Assembly (NCBI GenBank): GCA_965201115.1 | Contig: OZ241745.1 | Location: 3,224,001 to 3,288,000, forward strand | DNA: 64,000 nucleotides | Origin: JANQOH01 sp965201115 | GTDB lineage: Bacteria; Pseudomonadota; Alphaproteobacteria; UBA7887 | Direction of reading: 5' to 3' | In this document: positions 1-8,599 of the stretch, piece by piece | How positions within the stretch are numbered: position 1 is the stretch's first letter | How the letters are laid out: each line of letters opens with the position of its first letter | Notes under the pieces: generated by a model | Told to the model about the DNA's origin: nothing | The model's input: only the letters and a program-made list of their open reading frames with translations | The model's database searches: none | Program-made: the position numbers and the translations under genes

Positions 1-619
1 CCGCCGCGCTCAGGCACCAGGCGTCGATGCTTCGCAGCCTGCCGGCCAAACCGGCGCGGCGGGCCAGGGCGGCGAGGGTTTGCGCGCCGCGCGCGGAGAA
101 CAGCGCCGCCGCGCGCGCGCCGCCGGCGCGCAGGACGCGCTCCGCCGCCGCGGGCAGCGCGCCGACGGCGACAGCCTCGTAAAGGACCGCGCGCCGGCAC
201 GCGAAACCGCGGGCCCGCAGCGCGCCGGCGAGATCGCCGGCGGCGTCGCGGCCCGAAACATGGACCAGCGGCCCGTCGGCGGGGTCGAGGCGCGCGGCGG
301 CGAAGGCCGCCAGCGCGGCGGCGTCGCCGTTTGCCGAGCGGACATCGGCGAAGCCGAGCGCGCGCGCGCGCGCCGCGGTCGCGTCGCCCACGGCGACGAT
401 GGGGGTTTCGCGGGGCGCGTCGGCGGCGGCCAGCGCGCGCGCGCCGTTCGCGCTTGTGAGCAGGATCGCGCGCGCGCCGGCCAGCGCGGCGCGGGTTTCC
501 GCGCCCGGAATCGGCGCGATGCGCAGCACGGGCGCCGCGACGGCGGGGACGCCGCGCCCGGCGAGCCTGGCGGCGAAGGCCGCCGCGCCGCCGGCGGACC
601 GGGCCACGATTACGGTCAT
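1..619 (-). CDS. hemD: Uroporphyrinogen-III synthase (partial, runs off left edge)
   Basis: Uroporphyrinogen-III synthase cyclises hydroxymethylbilane into uroporphyrinogen III, the branch point to haem, sirohaem and corrinoids. Only about the first 206 residues are visible, because the frame runs off the left edge before a stop. The protein opens MTVIVARSAGG and carries the segments ILLTSANGARAL and IVAVGDATA, which fit the first and second Rossmann-like lobes of HemD. The family is poorly conserved, so the assignment leans strongly on position: the start codon (617-619) lies four bases beyond the hemC stop on the same strand, the usual hemC-hemD pair. The two are very likely co-transcribed. 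Confidence 0.88.
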   Translation of the reverse strand, partial: MTVIVARSAGGAAAFAARLAGRGVPAVAAPVLRIAPIPGAETRAALAGARAILLTSANGARALAAADAPRETPIVAVGDATAARARALGFADVRSANGDAAALAAFAAARLDPADGPLVHVSGRDAAGDLAGALRARGFACRRAVLYEAVAVGALPAAAERVLRAGGARAAALFSARGAQTLAALARRAGLAGRLRSIDAWCLSAA

Positions 620-623
620 CCCG

Positions 624-1589
624 TTATCCCGTCATCCTGTCGTTCCGCCGTTCGCCGGAGGCGCGCTCGTCGAAGAAGCCGGGGCCGGCGCGTTCGGCGA
701 GGCGGGCGCCGAGCGCCTCGCCGAGCGCGGCGGCTTCGGCGGCCGGGGCGGAATCGGAGAGGACGATGACGACGCTGCCGTCGGGGCGCGCGACCAGCCC
801 GGTGAGCGCAATGCGCCCGCCGGGGGCGGCGACCGCGAGGCCGGCTATGGGCGAGCGGCACGAGCCGCCGAGCCGCGCGAGCATCGCGCGCTCGGCCCGG
901 GATGCGGCGGCGGCGTCGGGGTCGTCGAGCGGCGCGAGGAGGGCGCGCATGGCGGCGTCGCCGCGGCGCCGGGCGATGGCGATGGTTCCCTGGCCCACGG
1001 CGGGCAGCATGGTTCGGGTATCCAGCGCTTCGCCGATGGCGCCGGCGCGGCCGAGGCGCCGCAGCCCGGCGACGGCGAGCAGGGTTGCGTCGACCGCGCC
1101 GGCGGCGACCCTGGCCAGGCGCGTCCCGACATTGCCGCGCAGGGGGGCGATTCGCAGATCGGGGCGCAGGCGCAACAGTTGCGCGGCGCGGCGCGGCGAC
1201 GATGTGCCGACCGCTGCGCCGCGGGGCAGGGCGCGCGGCCCGCCGCCGGCGCGGGCGATCCAGGCGTCGCGGGGATCCTCGCGTTCGGGGAAGCAGTCGA
1301 GCGCGAGTCCGTCGGGCAGGGCAGAGGGTACGTCCTTGAGCGAATGGACGGCGAGATCGATGCGGCCGTCGAGCAGGGCGGCGTCGATCTCGCGGGTGAA
1401 GAGGCCCTTGCCGCCGATGTCGGCCAGGCGCCGGTCGCGCGCCTTGTCGCCGGCGGTGCGTATCGGCGCGATGCGGATTCGGAGGCCGGGGTGCGCGCCG
1501 GCCAGGCGCCGCGCGGCGCGGCGGGCCTGCGCCAGCGCGAGCGGGCTTCCGCGCGTGCCGAGGACGACGGCGCGTTCGCTCACGGCCAA
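624..1589 (-). CDS. hemC: Porphobilinogen deaminase (hydroxymethylbilane synthase)
   Basis: HemC joins four porphobilinogen molecules into hydroxymethylbilane in the cytoplasm. The 321-residue protein is the normal family length. It begins with VVLGTRGSPLALAQ and contains AVHSLKDVPSALP, which holds the catalytic Asp of the family. It also has the GTSSPRRAAQL and LRGNVGTRLARV substrate-binding segments, and LGGSCRSPIAG, where Cys244 is the expected attachment point of the dipyrromethane cofactor. It is followed after four bases by hemD. The tRNA-Glu gene lies just upstream on the same strand. Nothing unusual is seen in the catalytic residues. Confidence 0.97.
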   Translation of the reverse strand: MAVSERAVVLGTRGSPLALAQARRAARRLAGAHPGLRIRIAPIRTAGDKARDRRLADIGGKGLFTREIDAALLDGRIDLAVHSLKDVPSALPDGLALDCFPEREDPRDAWIARAGGGPRALPRGAAVGTSSPRRAAQLLRLRPDLRIAPLRGNVGTRLARVAAGAVDATLLAVAGLRRLGRAGAIGEALDTRTMLPAVGQGTIAIARRRGDAAMRALLAPLDDPDAAAASRAERAMLARLGGSCRSPIAGLAVAAPGGRIALTGLVARPDGSVVIVLSDSAPAAEAAALGEALGARLAERAGPGFFDERASGERRNDRMTG

Positions 1590-1607
1590 TCCGCGCGCGG
1601 CGGGGGT

Positions 1608-1683
1608 TGGCGTCCCCTACGGGAATCGAACCCGTGTTTCCGCCGTGAAAGGGCGGTGTCCTGAACCTCTAGACGAAGGGGAC
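1608..1683 (-). tRNA. tRNA-Glu (anticodon TTC)
   Basis: On the minus strand the sequence folds as a complete 76-nt tRNA. The acceptor stem GTCCCCT pairs with AGGGGAC, the anticodon stem is CCGCC/GGCGG around the loop CTTTCAC, and the T arm contains GGTTCGATTCC. The loop gives anticodon TTC (Glu). The 3' CCA is encoded after discriminator G. It lies about 20 nt upstream of hemC on the same strand. Bacteria such as alphaproteobacteria that use the C4 (Shemin) route do not need glutamyl-tRNA for haem, so this proximity is probably incidental. Confidence 0.97.
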
Positions 1684-1821
1684 GCTGGCGCGCCGCGCTG
1701 CGGCCGAGGCAGGATACGGGGGGGCGGGGCGCCGCGTCAACCGCCGCGGCGCCCCGGCGGCTTGCGTCGGGCATCGAATTCGGCCATTGTGTTTCCGGTA
1801 ACGCCAACATGCGAGGCGCAC

Positions 1822-2817
1822 ATGAATCCGTTCGTCGATTCGCGCGATATTGTCAACGACGGGGAGGCTCTCGCCGCGCGCATGAGGCGCGACGGCTATC
1901 TGTTCGCCGGCGGTTTGCTCGATCCGGACCGCGTCGCGGCGGTGGGGGAGCTCATGCGCGGCGTCGCGCGCGATGCGGGCTGGATCGCGGGCGGCGACGG
2001 CGCCGCCATGCCCGGCAAGGCGTGCGTGGACCCCGACGATGCGTGGGTCGAGGTGGCGGCGCGGCAATACCGGTTGCCGGAGTTTCACGCGCTGCCGCAC
2101 GATCCGGCGGTCGTGGGGTTGATCGAACGATTGCTGGGCGGGCCGGCGCTGGTCCACTCGATGGTCATTCCGCGCAATATCTTTCCGCAGCGGGAGGAGT
2201 TCACCACGCGGGCGCATCAGGATTATCCGCATATCCAGGGCACGCCGGAAACTTTCGCGGTGTGGATTCCGCTGAGCGACTGCCCGGCGGAGATGGGCGG
2301 GCTTCAGGTGGCGGCGGGCTCGCACCGGCGCGGGGTATGGCCGTTTCGGGTATGCAGCGGCGCCGGGGCGATGGAAGTGCGCGACCCGCAGGAGGGGCGG
2401 TGGGCGGGCGGCGATTTCGCGCTCGGCGACGCCATCGTGTTCCACAGCATGACCGTTCACAAGGCGCTGCCCAATCGGTCGCGCCGGCTGCGGCAATCGC
2501 TCGACGCGCGCTACCAGCGCGCCGACGCGCCCGTCGTCGCGCGTTCGCTCGAACCCTATTCGGGCATGGGAGACTGGGACAGCATCTATGCGGGCTGGCC
2601 CGCAGACAGCCCGATGTATTACTGGCGGGACAAGGCGCTGACGTTCGCGGAGTTCGACTGGAGCTACTACGACGAGCGCGACGCCCAGGCTTTCGCCCTG
2701 GCGGAGGCGGGGGACAAGACGACGCGGGCGTCGTTGCAGCGCATCGTGCAGCGCGACCCGAACGCCGCGAAGCGGGCGCGGGCGGAGCGGCTGATCGCGG
2801 CGCTCGAACTGCATTAG
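1822..2817 (+). CDS. Phytanoyl-CoA dioxygenase (PhyH) family oxygenase
   Basis: A 331-residue Fe(II)/2-oxoglutarate-dependent oxygenase of the PhyH family, which hydroxylates small organic or acyl substrates. The iron site is visible: His132-x-Asp134 in the segment TRAHQDYPHI, and a distal His213 in HSMTVHKALPNRS, followed by the arginine-rich strand (RRLRQSLDARY) that normally binds 2-oxoglutarate. The double-stranded beta-helix core spans roughly residues 110-235. The start at ATG 1822 fits the protein's N-terminus; an upstream ATG at 1809 is in another frame. Substrate is unknown. The next gene, an acyl-CoA carboxylase subunit, begins eight bases after the stop, so an acyl-CoA or branched-chain role is plausible but not shown. 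Confidence 0.9.
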   Translation: MNPFVDSRDIVNDGEALAARMRRDGYLFAGGLLDPDRVAAVGELMRGVARDAGWIAGGDGAAMPGKACVDPDDAWVEVAARQYRLPEFHALPHDPAVVGLIERLLGGPALVHSMVIPRNIFPQREEFTTRAHQDYPHIQGTPETFAVWIPLSDCPAEMGGLQVAAGSHRRGVWPFRVCSGAGAMEVRDPQEGRWAGGDFALGDAIVFHSMTVHKALPNRSRRLRQSLDARYQRADAPVVARSLEPYSGMGDWDSIYAGWPADSPMYYWRDKALTFAEFDWSYYDERDAQAFALAEAGDKTTRASLQRIVQRDPNAAKRARAERLIAALELH

Positions 2818-2825
2818 CGGGCGCC

Positions 2826-4409
2826 ATGCCGCCGGAGAGCGCCCGCGCGGACGCCGCCGAGGCGCCTTGGCGGAGGGCGATAGACGAGTCGAACGAAACG
2901 CGCCGCCTCGCCGCGGAGCAGGGCGGCGCGGAGGCGGTGGCGCGTCAGCACGCGAAGGGCCGCATGACGGTGCGCGAGCGCATCGCGGCGGTGCTCGACG
3001 GCGGGTCGTTTCGCGAGATCGGCGCCGGGGCGGGGGCGGCGGAGCGCGGCCCCGACGGCAAGCCGAAGGGCTTTACGCCGGCCAATTTCGTTCTCGGCTT
3101 CGGCAAGGTCGGCGGCCGGCCCTGCGTTGTGGGGGGCGAGGATTTCACGCTCAAGGGCGGGTCGCCGAACGCCGCCGGGCTGCGCAAGAGCGTTTATGCG
3201 GAACGGCTTGCGACGCGCCATCGCATGCCGCTGATCCGCCTGCACGAGGGCGGCGGCGGCAGCGTGGGAAGCGGGGGGTCGGGGACGGTGGGGACGCCCG
3301 CCGGCTCCGTCCACCGGTTCAGGGTTATCGCGGAGGCGATGGCGAGCGTGCCGGTGGCGGCGGCCGCGCTCGGTCCGGTGGCGGGCCTGCCGGCGGCGCG
3401 TCTTGTGGCTTCGCATTTCTCGGTCATGACCCGCGACACGGCGCAGGTGCTTATCGCCGGCCCGGCGGTGGTGCGCCGCGCCATCGGCGAACGCAAGAGC
3501 AAGGAAGAACTCGGCGGGGCGCAGGTCCATGAGCGCAACGGCGTGGTCGATTGCGTTGCGGAGGACGAAGCCGATGCGTTGAACCGGATACGGAGGTTTT
3601 TGTCGTATCTACCGCAAAATGTGTGGGAATTGGCGGATAGAGTGGATGCCGGCGACGCGCGGGGGCGGCGCGCGCCGGAGCTGGCCGCGCTGGTTCCGCG
3701 CAACCGGCGCAAGCTGTTCGACATGCGCCGCGCGCTCGCTCTGGTTCTGGACGAGGGGAGTTTCTTCGAGATGGGGCGCGGCTGGGGGCGCGGGCAGATT
3801 ACGGGGCTGGCGCGGCTCGACGGCTGGCCGGTCGGCGTTTTGGCCAACGATTGCCGCCATCTGGCCGGGGCGATGACGGCCGACGGCGCGGCGAAGGCGC
3901 GGCGCTTCGTGGAGTTCTGCCAGACGTTTCATCTTCCGGTGGTCAGTTTCGTCGATGAGCCGGGGTTCATGATCGGCTCCGCCGCCGAGGCGGCGGGGAC
4001 CATACGGGCGGGCGCGGCGGCGGTGTTGACGGTTGCGCTATCGACCGTGCCGTGGGCATCGGTGGTTGTGCGCAAGTCGTTCGGGGTTGCGCAGGCGGCG
4101 CATTACGGCTCGGAGGGTTATGTGCTTGCGTGGCCGTCGGCGGAAATGGGCGCGCTGCCGGTGGAGGGGGGCGTTGCGGTGAAATACCGGCGCGAATTGG
4201 CCGCGGCGGAGGATCCGGAGGCGCTGCGCGGGGCGCTGGAGGCGGAGATGGCGCTGGCGAATGCGCCCGGGCCGCGCGCCGAATCGTTTTCGGTTCATGA
4301 GTTAATCGACCCGCGCGATACGCGGCCGATGTTGTGCGAGTGGATCGATTGGACGCGGCCGATGTTGCCGGGGTTGCTGGGGCCGAGCGGGTTTTCGGTG
4401 CGGCCGTGA
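2826..4409 (+). CDS. Acyl-CoA carboxylase carboxyltransferase (beta) subunit, PccB/MccB type
   Basis: A 527-residue carboxyltransferase of the AccD/PccB/MccB family, which moves CO2 from carboxybiotin to an acyl-CoA such as acetyl-, propionyl- or methylcrotonyl-CoA. Two crotonase-like halves are seen. The N-terminal half (about 30-270) contains ARQHAKGRMTVRERI and a glycine-rich EGGGGSVGSGG stretch. The C-terminal half (about 290-510) contains FVDEPGFMIGSAAE and the RKSFGVAQAAHYG region. No biotin carboxylase or biotin carrier subunit is present nearby, so its partner must be encoded elsewhere. It is translationally close to the PhyH gene (eight-base gap). The acyl specificity cannot be read from sequence alone. 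It converges on mucR. Confidence 0.88.
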   Translation: MPPESARADAAEAPWRRAIDESNETRRLAAEQGGAEAVARQHAKGRMTVRERIAAVLDGGSFREIGAGAGAAERGPDGKPKGFTPANFVLGFGKVGGRPCVVGGEDFTLKGGSPNAAGLRKSVYAERLATRHRMPLIRLHEGGGGSVGSGGSGTVGTPAGSVHRFRVIAEAMASVPVAAAALGPVAGLPAARLVASHFSVMTRDTAQVLIAGPAVVRRAIGERKSKEELGGAQVHERNGVVDCVAEDEADALNRIRRFLSYLPQNVWELADRVDAGDARGRRAPELAALVPRNRRKLFDMRRALALVLDEGSFFEMGRGWGRGQITGLARLDGWPVGVLANDCRHLAGAMTADGAAKARRFVEFCQTFHLPVVSFVDEPGFMIGSAAEAAGTIRAGAAAVLTVALSTVPWASVVVRKSFGVAQAAHYGSEGYVLAWPSAEMGALPVEGGVAVKYRRELAAAEDPEALRGALEAEMALANAPGPRAESFSVHELIDPRDTRPMLCEWIDWTRPMLPGLLGPSGFSVRP

Positions 4410-4493
4410 TGGGCTGGCGGCGGTTTTGGGGGGCGAAGGTCGTCATGAGGGGGCGCTGCTCGCGCTTCGCGGCCGGCGCTGCGGTGCGTGGCG

Positions 4494-4548
4494 ACGTGCG
4501 GGCGGGGACGCCCGCGCACCCAGGAAGTCCGCGCCTTCGGCGCGACGG
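4494..4548 (+). repeat. REP-like two-hairpin element, copy A
   Basis: First hairpin: GTGCGGGCG and its complement CGCCCGCGCAC around GGGA. It is followed by a short linker (CCAGGAAGTC) and a second hairpin GCGCCTTCGGCGC with a TTCG tetraloop. It lies between the convergent carboxyltransferase and mucR genes. It belongs to the dispersed family described under findings. Confidence 0.85.
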
Positions 4549-4554
4549 CGCATG

Positions 4555-5028
4555 CTATCCGGGGATGTGTGCGGGGGGGTCGGTTTTTTCGGCGCGTTTT
4601 TGGCCGAGGCCGATTTTTTTTGCGAATTCGGAGCGGCGCTTTGCGTAGTTGGGGGCGACCATGGGGTAGTCGGCGGGGAGGCCCCATTTGGCGCGGTATT
4701 GCTCGGGGGTGAGGTTGTAGTTGGTGCGCAGGTGGCGCTTCAGCATTTTGAGGCGCTTGCCGTCTTCGAGGCAGACCAGATAGTCGGGCTGGACGGTTCG
4801 TTTGACGGGGATGGCGGGCTTGGGGGCCTTGCCGCGCGGCGCGGCGCCGGTCTCGCCGGTTTCCGACAGCGAGCGGAAAACGGTTTGTATCAGCTCGGGA
4901 ATCTGCGACGGCGGAATGGTATTGTGGCTGACGTAGGCGGACACGATGCCGGCCGTCAGCGCGAGAATCGGGTCCGCGCTCTTTGCGTTGGAGCGTTCGG
5001 CCGCGTCGGCGGCGCTGTCGGCGGCCAT
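4555..5028 (-). CDS. MucR/Ros family transcriptional regulator
   Basis: MucR/Ros proteins are alphaproteobacterial DNA-binding regulators of surface polysaccharide, motility and virulence genes. This 157-residue protein has the N-terminal oligomerisation helix region (DPILALTAGIVSAYVSHNTIP) and the signature C-terminal domain (about 82-140) with TPEQYRAKWGLPADYPMVAP and YAKRRSEFAKKIGLG. In the Ros zinc finger the ligands are Cys, Cys or Asp, His, His. Here Cys86, Asp89 and His99 are present, but the last ligand position reads Asn103-Tyr104. ATG 5028 is preceded by a strong GGGGGAGA ribosome-binding site, so that start is chosen over longer in-frame options. It is probably monocistronic. Confidence 0.93.
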   Translation of the reverse strand: MAADSAADAAERSNAKSADPILALTAGIVSAYVSHNTIPPSQIPELIQTVFRSLSETGETGAAPRGKAPKPAIPVKRTVQPDYLVCLEDGKRLKMLKRHLRTNYNLTPEQYRAKWGLPADYPMVAPNYAKRRSEFAKKIGLGQKRAEKTDPPAHIPG

Positions 5029-5175
5029 GCTGTCTCCCCCGGCGCTCGGGTAGTAGCCCTTGCGGCGCATCGTGCCACGGGCGGCCGGCGCCCGCAAGGC
5101 GCGCTGGCGCCGCGGCGCGCGGCGTGGTAGGAACGCCGTTCATTGCAGCGGGCTTGCGGCGCGGGCGCGGAACAC

Positions 5176-5658
5176 ATGGCGGAAGCGGTATCCGGCGCCG
5201 GCGGGCGCATTGCCGTCGCGTCGGATCACGGAGGGTTCGCGCTCAAGCGGGCGCTGGCGCGCGCGCTGCGGGGCCGGGGCTACAGGGTGCTCGATCTGGG
5301 AACCGACAGCGGCGATTCGGTCGATTATCCGGAATTCGGCCGGGCGCTGGCGCGCGCGGTGCTCGACGGGCGCGCGGCGCTCGGCGTGTTGATGTGCGGC
5401 ACGGGCATCGGCGCGGGCATTGCCGCCAACCGCCATCGCGGCATTCGCGCCGCGGTATGCCACAGCGCGGAGACCGCGCGCCTGGCGCGGGCGCACAACG
5501 ACGCCAATGTGCTGGCGCTCGGCGGGCGGGTGCTCGACGAGGCGGCGGCGCTTGAGTGTCTGGACGCCTTTTTGGCGACGCCGTTCGAGGGCGGGCGCCA
5601 CGCGCGGCGCATCGCCATGCTCGATTGCGCGCCGCGCGAGCCCGGCGGGGCGCCGTGA
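5176..5658 (+). CDS. rpiB: Ribose-5-phosphate isomerase B
   Basis: RpiB interconverts ribose-5-phosphate and ribulose-5-phosphate in the non-oxidative pentose phosphate pathway. The family hallmarks are present: IAVASDHGGFALK (phosphate and ring-opening site), a VDYPEF motif, and VLMCGTGIGAGIAANR containing the catalytic Cys of RpiB. The next segment, SAETARLARAHNDANVLALGGR, is also typical. About 160 residues from ATG 5176; an in-frame ATG at 5143 would add eleven residues unlike the family. Its stop overlaps the GTG start of glyA (GTGA), and rpiB-glyA-nrdR-rib is a standard alphaproteobacterial operon. Confidence 0.95.
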   Translation: MAEAVSGAGGRIAVASDHGGFALKRALARALRGRGYRVLDLGTDSGDSVDYPEFGRALARAVLDGRAALGVLMCGTGIGAGIAANRHRGIRAAVCHSAETARLARAHNDANVLALGGRVLDEAAALECLDAFLATPFEGGRHARRIAMLDCAPREPGGAP

Positions 5659-7013
5659 GCGCGCGTCCGGCGGCGGCCCAACGCGGCAGCCCGCACGATT
5701 GCCTGGCGGCGGCCGACCCGGAGATATTCGCCGCGCTGGGGGGCGAACTGCGCCGGCAGCAGGACCAGATCGAGCTGATTGCGTCGGAAAATCTCGCCAG
5801 TCCGGCGGTGCTCGCCGCGCTCGGCTCGGTGCTGACGAACAAGTACGCGGAGGGCTATCCCGGCCGGCGCTATTACGGCGGCTGCCGTTTCGCGGACCGC
5901 GCCGAGGAGCTGGCGACAGAACGCGCCCGGGCGCTGTTCGGCTGCGCCCACGCCAATGTCCAGCCGCATTCCGGCTCGCAAGCCAATCAGGCGGTCATGC
6001 TGGCGACGATGAAGCCGGGCGACGTTTTGCTCGGCATGTCGCTGGCGGCCGGCGGGCATCTGTCGCACGGGGCGCGGCCGGCCCTGTCGGGCAAGTGGTT
6101 CCGCGCCGTGCAATACGGCGTGCGGCGGCAGGACGGGTTGATCGACTACGACGAGGCGGAGGCGCTGGCGGAAGCGCACAAGCCGCGGCTCATCGTCGCC
6201 GGCGGCTCGGCGTATCCGCGAATTGTGGATTTCGCGCGTTTTCGCGGGATCGCGGATCGCGTCGGCGCGCTGCTGCTGGTGGACATGGCGCATTTCGGCG
6301 GGCTGGTCGCCGCCGGGGCGCATCCCCGGCCGTTTCCGCATGCGCATGTAGCGACGGCGACCACGCACAAGACGCTGCGGGGGCCGCGCGGCGGGCTGAT
6401 TGTGTGCGACGACCCCGGGCTTGCGCGCAAGATCGATTCGGCGGTGTTTCCGGGGCTTCAGGGCGGGCCGCTGATGCATGTCATCGCGGCGAAGGCGGTG
6501 GCGTTTCGCGAGGCGCTGGCGCCGGAGTTCCGCGACTATGCGCGCGCGGTCGTGGATAACGCGCGGGCGCTGGGCGAGACGTTGAGCGCGCGCGGGCTGG
6601 ACCCGGTCACCGGCGGGACCGATACGCATCTGTTGTTGATCGATTTGCGCGCCAAGGGCCTGACGGGGGATCGCGTGGAGGCGGCGCTGGAGCGCGCGGG
6701 CCTGACCTGCAACAAGAACGCGATACCTTTCGACCCCGAGCGCCCGACGGTGACGTCGGGGATCCGCCTCGGCTCGCCGGCGGCGACGGCGCGGGGTTTC
6801 GACGAGGAGGCGTTCCGCGAGGTAGGCCACGCCATCGCCGATACGGTGGACGCCTTGGCGCGGAACGGCGAAGCGGCGAACGGCGCGGCGGAACGGGCGG
6901 CGCGGGCGCGGGTCGCGGCGCTGTGCCGACGGTTTCCGGTTTATCCCGACGTCTATCGCGATGTTTATCCCGGCGCCGATCTTGGCGTTCGGCCCGATCC
7001 GGCGCCGGCGTGA
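5655..7013 (+). CDS. glyA: Serine hydroxymethyltransferase
   Basis: GlyA converts serine and tetrahydrofolate into glycine and methylene-tetrahydrofolate, using pyridoxal phosphate. The protein (452 residues) has QIELIASENLASPAVL, NKYAEGYPGRRYYGG, LVDMAHFGGLVAAG and ATTHKTLRGPRGG, in which Lys239 should form the internal aldimine. The start is GTG 5655, overlapping the rpiB stop by four bases. The family is typically 415-435 residues; the excess here is an Ala/Arg-rich N-terminus and a slightly extended C-terminus. It precedes nrdR by ten bases within the same operon. Confidence 0.97.
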   Translation: MSARPAAAQRGSPHDCLAAADPEIFAALGGELRRQQDQIELIASENLASPAVLAALGSVLTNKYAEGYPGRRYYGGCRFADRAEELATERARALFGCAHANVQPHSGSQANQAVMLATMKPGDVLLGMSLAAGGHLSHGARPALSGKWFRAVQYGVRRQDGLIDYDEAEALAEAHKPRLIVAGGSAYPRIVDFARFRGIADRVGALLLVDMAHFGGLVAAGAHPRPFPHAHVATATTHKTLRGPRGGLIVCDDPGLARKIDSAVFPGLQGGPLMHVIAAKAVAFREALAPEFRDYARAVVDNARALGETLSARGLDPVTGGTDTHLLLIDLRAKGLTGDRVEAALERAGLTCNKNAIPFDPERPTVTSGIRLGSPAATARGFDEEAFREVGHAIADTVDALARNGEAANGAAERAARARVAALCRRFPVYPDVYRDVYPGADLGVRPDPAPA

Positions 7014-7023
7014 GGGCGCGGCG

Positions 7024-7485
7024 ATGCGGTGTCCGTTCTGCGGCGAAACCGAAAGCCAGGTGAAGGATTCGCGGCCCACCGAGGACATGGCGGTTATCCG
7101 GCGGCGGCGCTTTTGTCCGGCCTGCGGGTCGCGCTTCACGACGTTCGAGCGCGTGCAGTTGCGGGAGCTCGTCGTTGTCAAGAAGGACGGGAGGCGGGCG
7201 GTTTTCGACCGCGACAAGCTCGCGCGGTCGATCGAGATCGCGGTGCGCAAGCGGCCGGTCGATACCGAGCGGGTGGAGCGGGCGATCAGCGGCATTGTGC
7301 GCGAGCTCGAGACGTCGGGCGAGCAGGAGATCGAATCGTCGATTGTCGGCGAGCTGGCGATGGACGCGCTCAGCGCGCTCGACCAGGTCGCCTATGTCCG
7401 GTTCGCGTCGGTTTATCGCAATTTCCGCGAGGCGCGGGATTTCGAGGAGTTCGTGGGCCAGCTGCCGCGCGGGGATGACGGCTGA
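7024..7485 (+). CDS. nrdR: Transcriptional repressor NrdR
   Basis: NrdR is the ATP/dATP-sensing repressor of ribonucleotide reductase genes. The 153-residue protein has the N-terminal zinc ribbon MRCPFCG...FCPACGSRFTT (four cysteines) followed by the ATP-cone (about 50-140: VVKKDGRRAVFDRDKLARSI). The normal bacterial length is 150-160. ATG 7024 sits directly on the zinc-ribbon methionine. The ribD start lies inside its last codons. No NrdR boxes were recognised in the window, so its targets are elsewhere. Confidence 0.97.
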   Translation: MRCPFCGETESQVKDSRPTEDMAVIRRRRFCPACGSRFTTFERVQLRELVVVKKDGRRAVFDRDKLARSIEIAVRKRPVDTERVERAISGIVRELETSGEQEIESSIVGELAMDALSALDQVAYVRFASVYRNFREARDFEEFVGQLPRGDDG

Positions 7486-8590
7486 CGCGGGCGCGGATGC
7501 GGGCGCGGACGAGCGCTGGATGGCGGTCGCGATCGCGGTCGGCGCGCGCGGCCTGGGCGCCGTGTGGCCGAACCCGGCGGTGGGCTGCGTTCTGGTCCGC
7601 GATGGCGTTGCGGCGGGGCGCGGCTGGACGGGGCCGGGCGGGCGCCCGCACGCGGAAGCAGAGGCGCTGCGCCGGGCCGGCGCGGCGGCGGACGGCGCGA
7701 CCGCCTATGTCTCGCTGGAGCCGTGCAATCATCGCGGCCGCGGGCCGCCGTGCGCCGAGGCGCTGATTGCCGCCGGAGTCCGGCGGTGCGTATTCGCGAT
7801 GCGCGACCCCGATCCGCGCGTTTCCGGCCGCGGCGCGGCGCGGCTGGCGGCGGCGGGACTCGCGGTCGCCGAGGGGGTGGGCGCGGAAGCGGCCGGGGAG
7901 GTTCATCGCGGCTACGTCCTGCATCGGACGGAGGGGCGCCCGCTCGTCGTATGGAAGGTGGCCAGCACGCTCGACGGGCGCATTGCGGCGCGGGACGGCG
8001 GCCCCGCGTGGATTACCGGCCCGGAGGCGCGCGCCTGGGGGCATATGCTGCGCGCGCGCCACGACGCGATACTGGTGGGCGCCCGCACGGCGGCGCTCGA
8101 CCGCCCGCGCCTGACGTGCCGGCTGCCCGGCCTGGAAGGGCGCTCGCCGGCGCGGGTCGCGGTCGATAGCCGCCTGCGGTTGCCGCTCGAGGCGCCGCCG
8201 CTTGCGGGCGGCGGGGCGGTTTGGGTCATCTGCCGCGCCGACGCCGACCGCGCGCGAATCGAGGAGCGGGAGAAGGCGGGCGTGAGCGTTATCGCCGTCG
8301 CGCCCGATGGCGAGGGGGTCTCCATGCGCGGCGCGCTTGCGGCGCTTGCGGAGCGCGGGATTACGCGCCTGCTCGTGGAGGGCGGCGGGCGCATCGCCGC
8401 GAGCCTGCTTCGCGCCGGCCTCGTGGATCGTATCGAATGGTTCCGCGCGCCGGTGGCGGTGGGCGGCGACGGCGCGCCCGCGGCCGCGCCGTTCGGCGTC
8501 GGGTCTCTCGACGGCGCGCCGCGCTTCCGGCGCACAGGCCTGCGCCGCCTCGGCGGCGACGTGCTGGAAAGCCTCCGCCCCGTATCGTAA
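7475..8590 (+). CDS. ribD: Bifunctional riboflavin deaminase/reductase
   Basis: RibD deaminates the pyrimidinone formed by GTP cyclohydrolase II and then reduces its ribosyl chain. The 371-residue protein has an N-terminal cytidine-deaminase-like zinc domain (about 1-150) with GRPHAEAEALR and SLEPCNHRGRGPPCAEAL, giving the His and two Cys ligands and the catalytic Glu. The C-terminal reductase domain (about 155-370) contains KVASTLDGRIAARDG and LLVEGGGRIAASLL. The ATG at 7475 overlaps nrdR by 11 bases, indicating translational coupling. It is followed after nine bases by ribE. Confidence 0.96.
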   Translation: MTADAGADAGADERWMAVAIAVGARGLGAVWPNPAVGCVLVRDGVAAGRGWTGPGGRPHAEAEALRRAGAAADGATAYVSLEPCNHRGRGPPCAEALIAAGVRRCVFAMRDPDPRVSGRGAARLAAAGLAVAEGVGAEAAGEVHRGYVLHRTEGRPLVVWKVASTLDGRIAARDGGPAWITGPEARAWGHMLRARHDAILVGARTAALDRPRLTCRLPGLEGRSPARVAVDSRLRLPLEAPPLAGGGAVWVICRADADRARIEEREKAGVSVIAVAPDGEGVSMRGALAALAERGITRLLVEGGGRIAASLLRAGLVDRIEWFRAPVAVGGDGAPAAAPFGVGSLDGAPRFRRTGLRRLGGDVLESLRPVS

Positions 8591-8599
8591 TTTTTCGCC

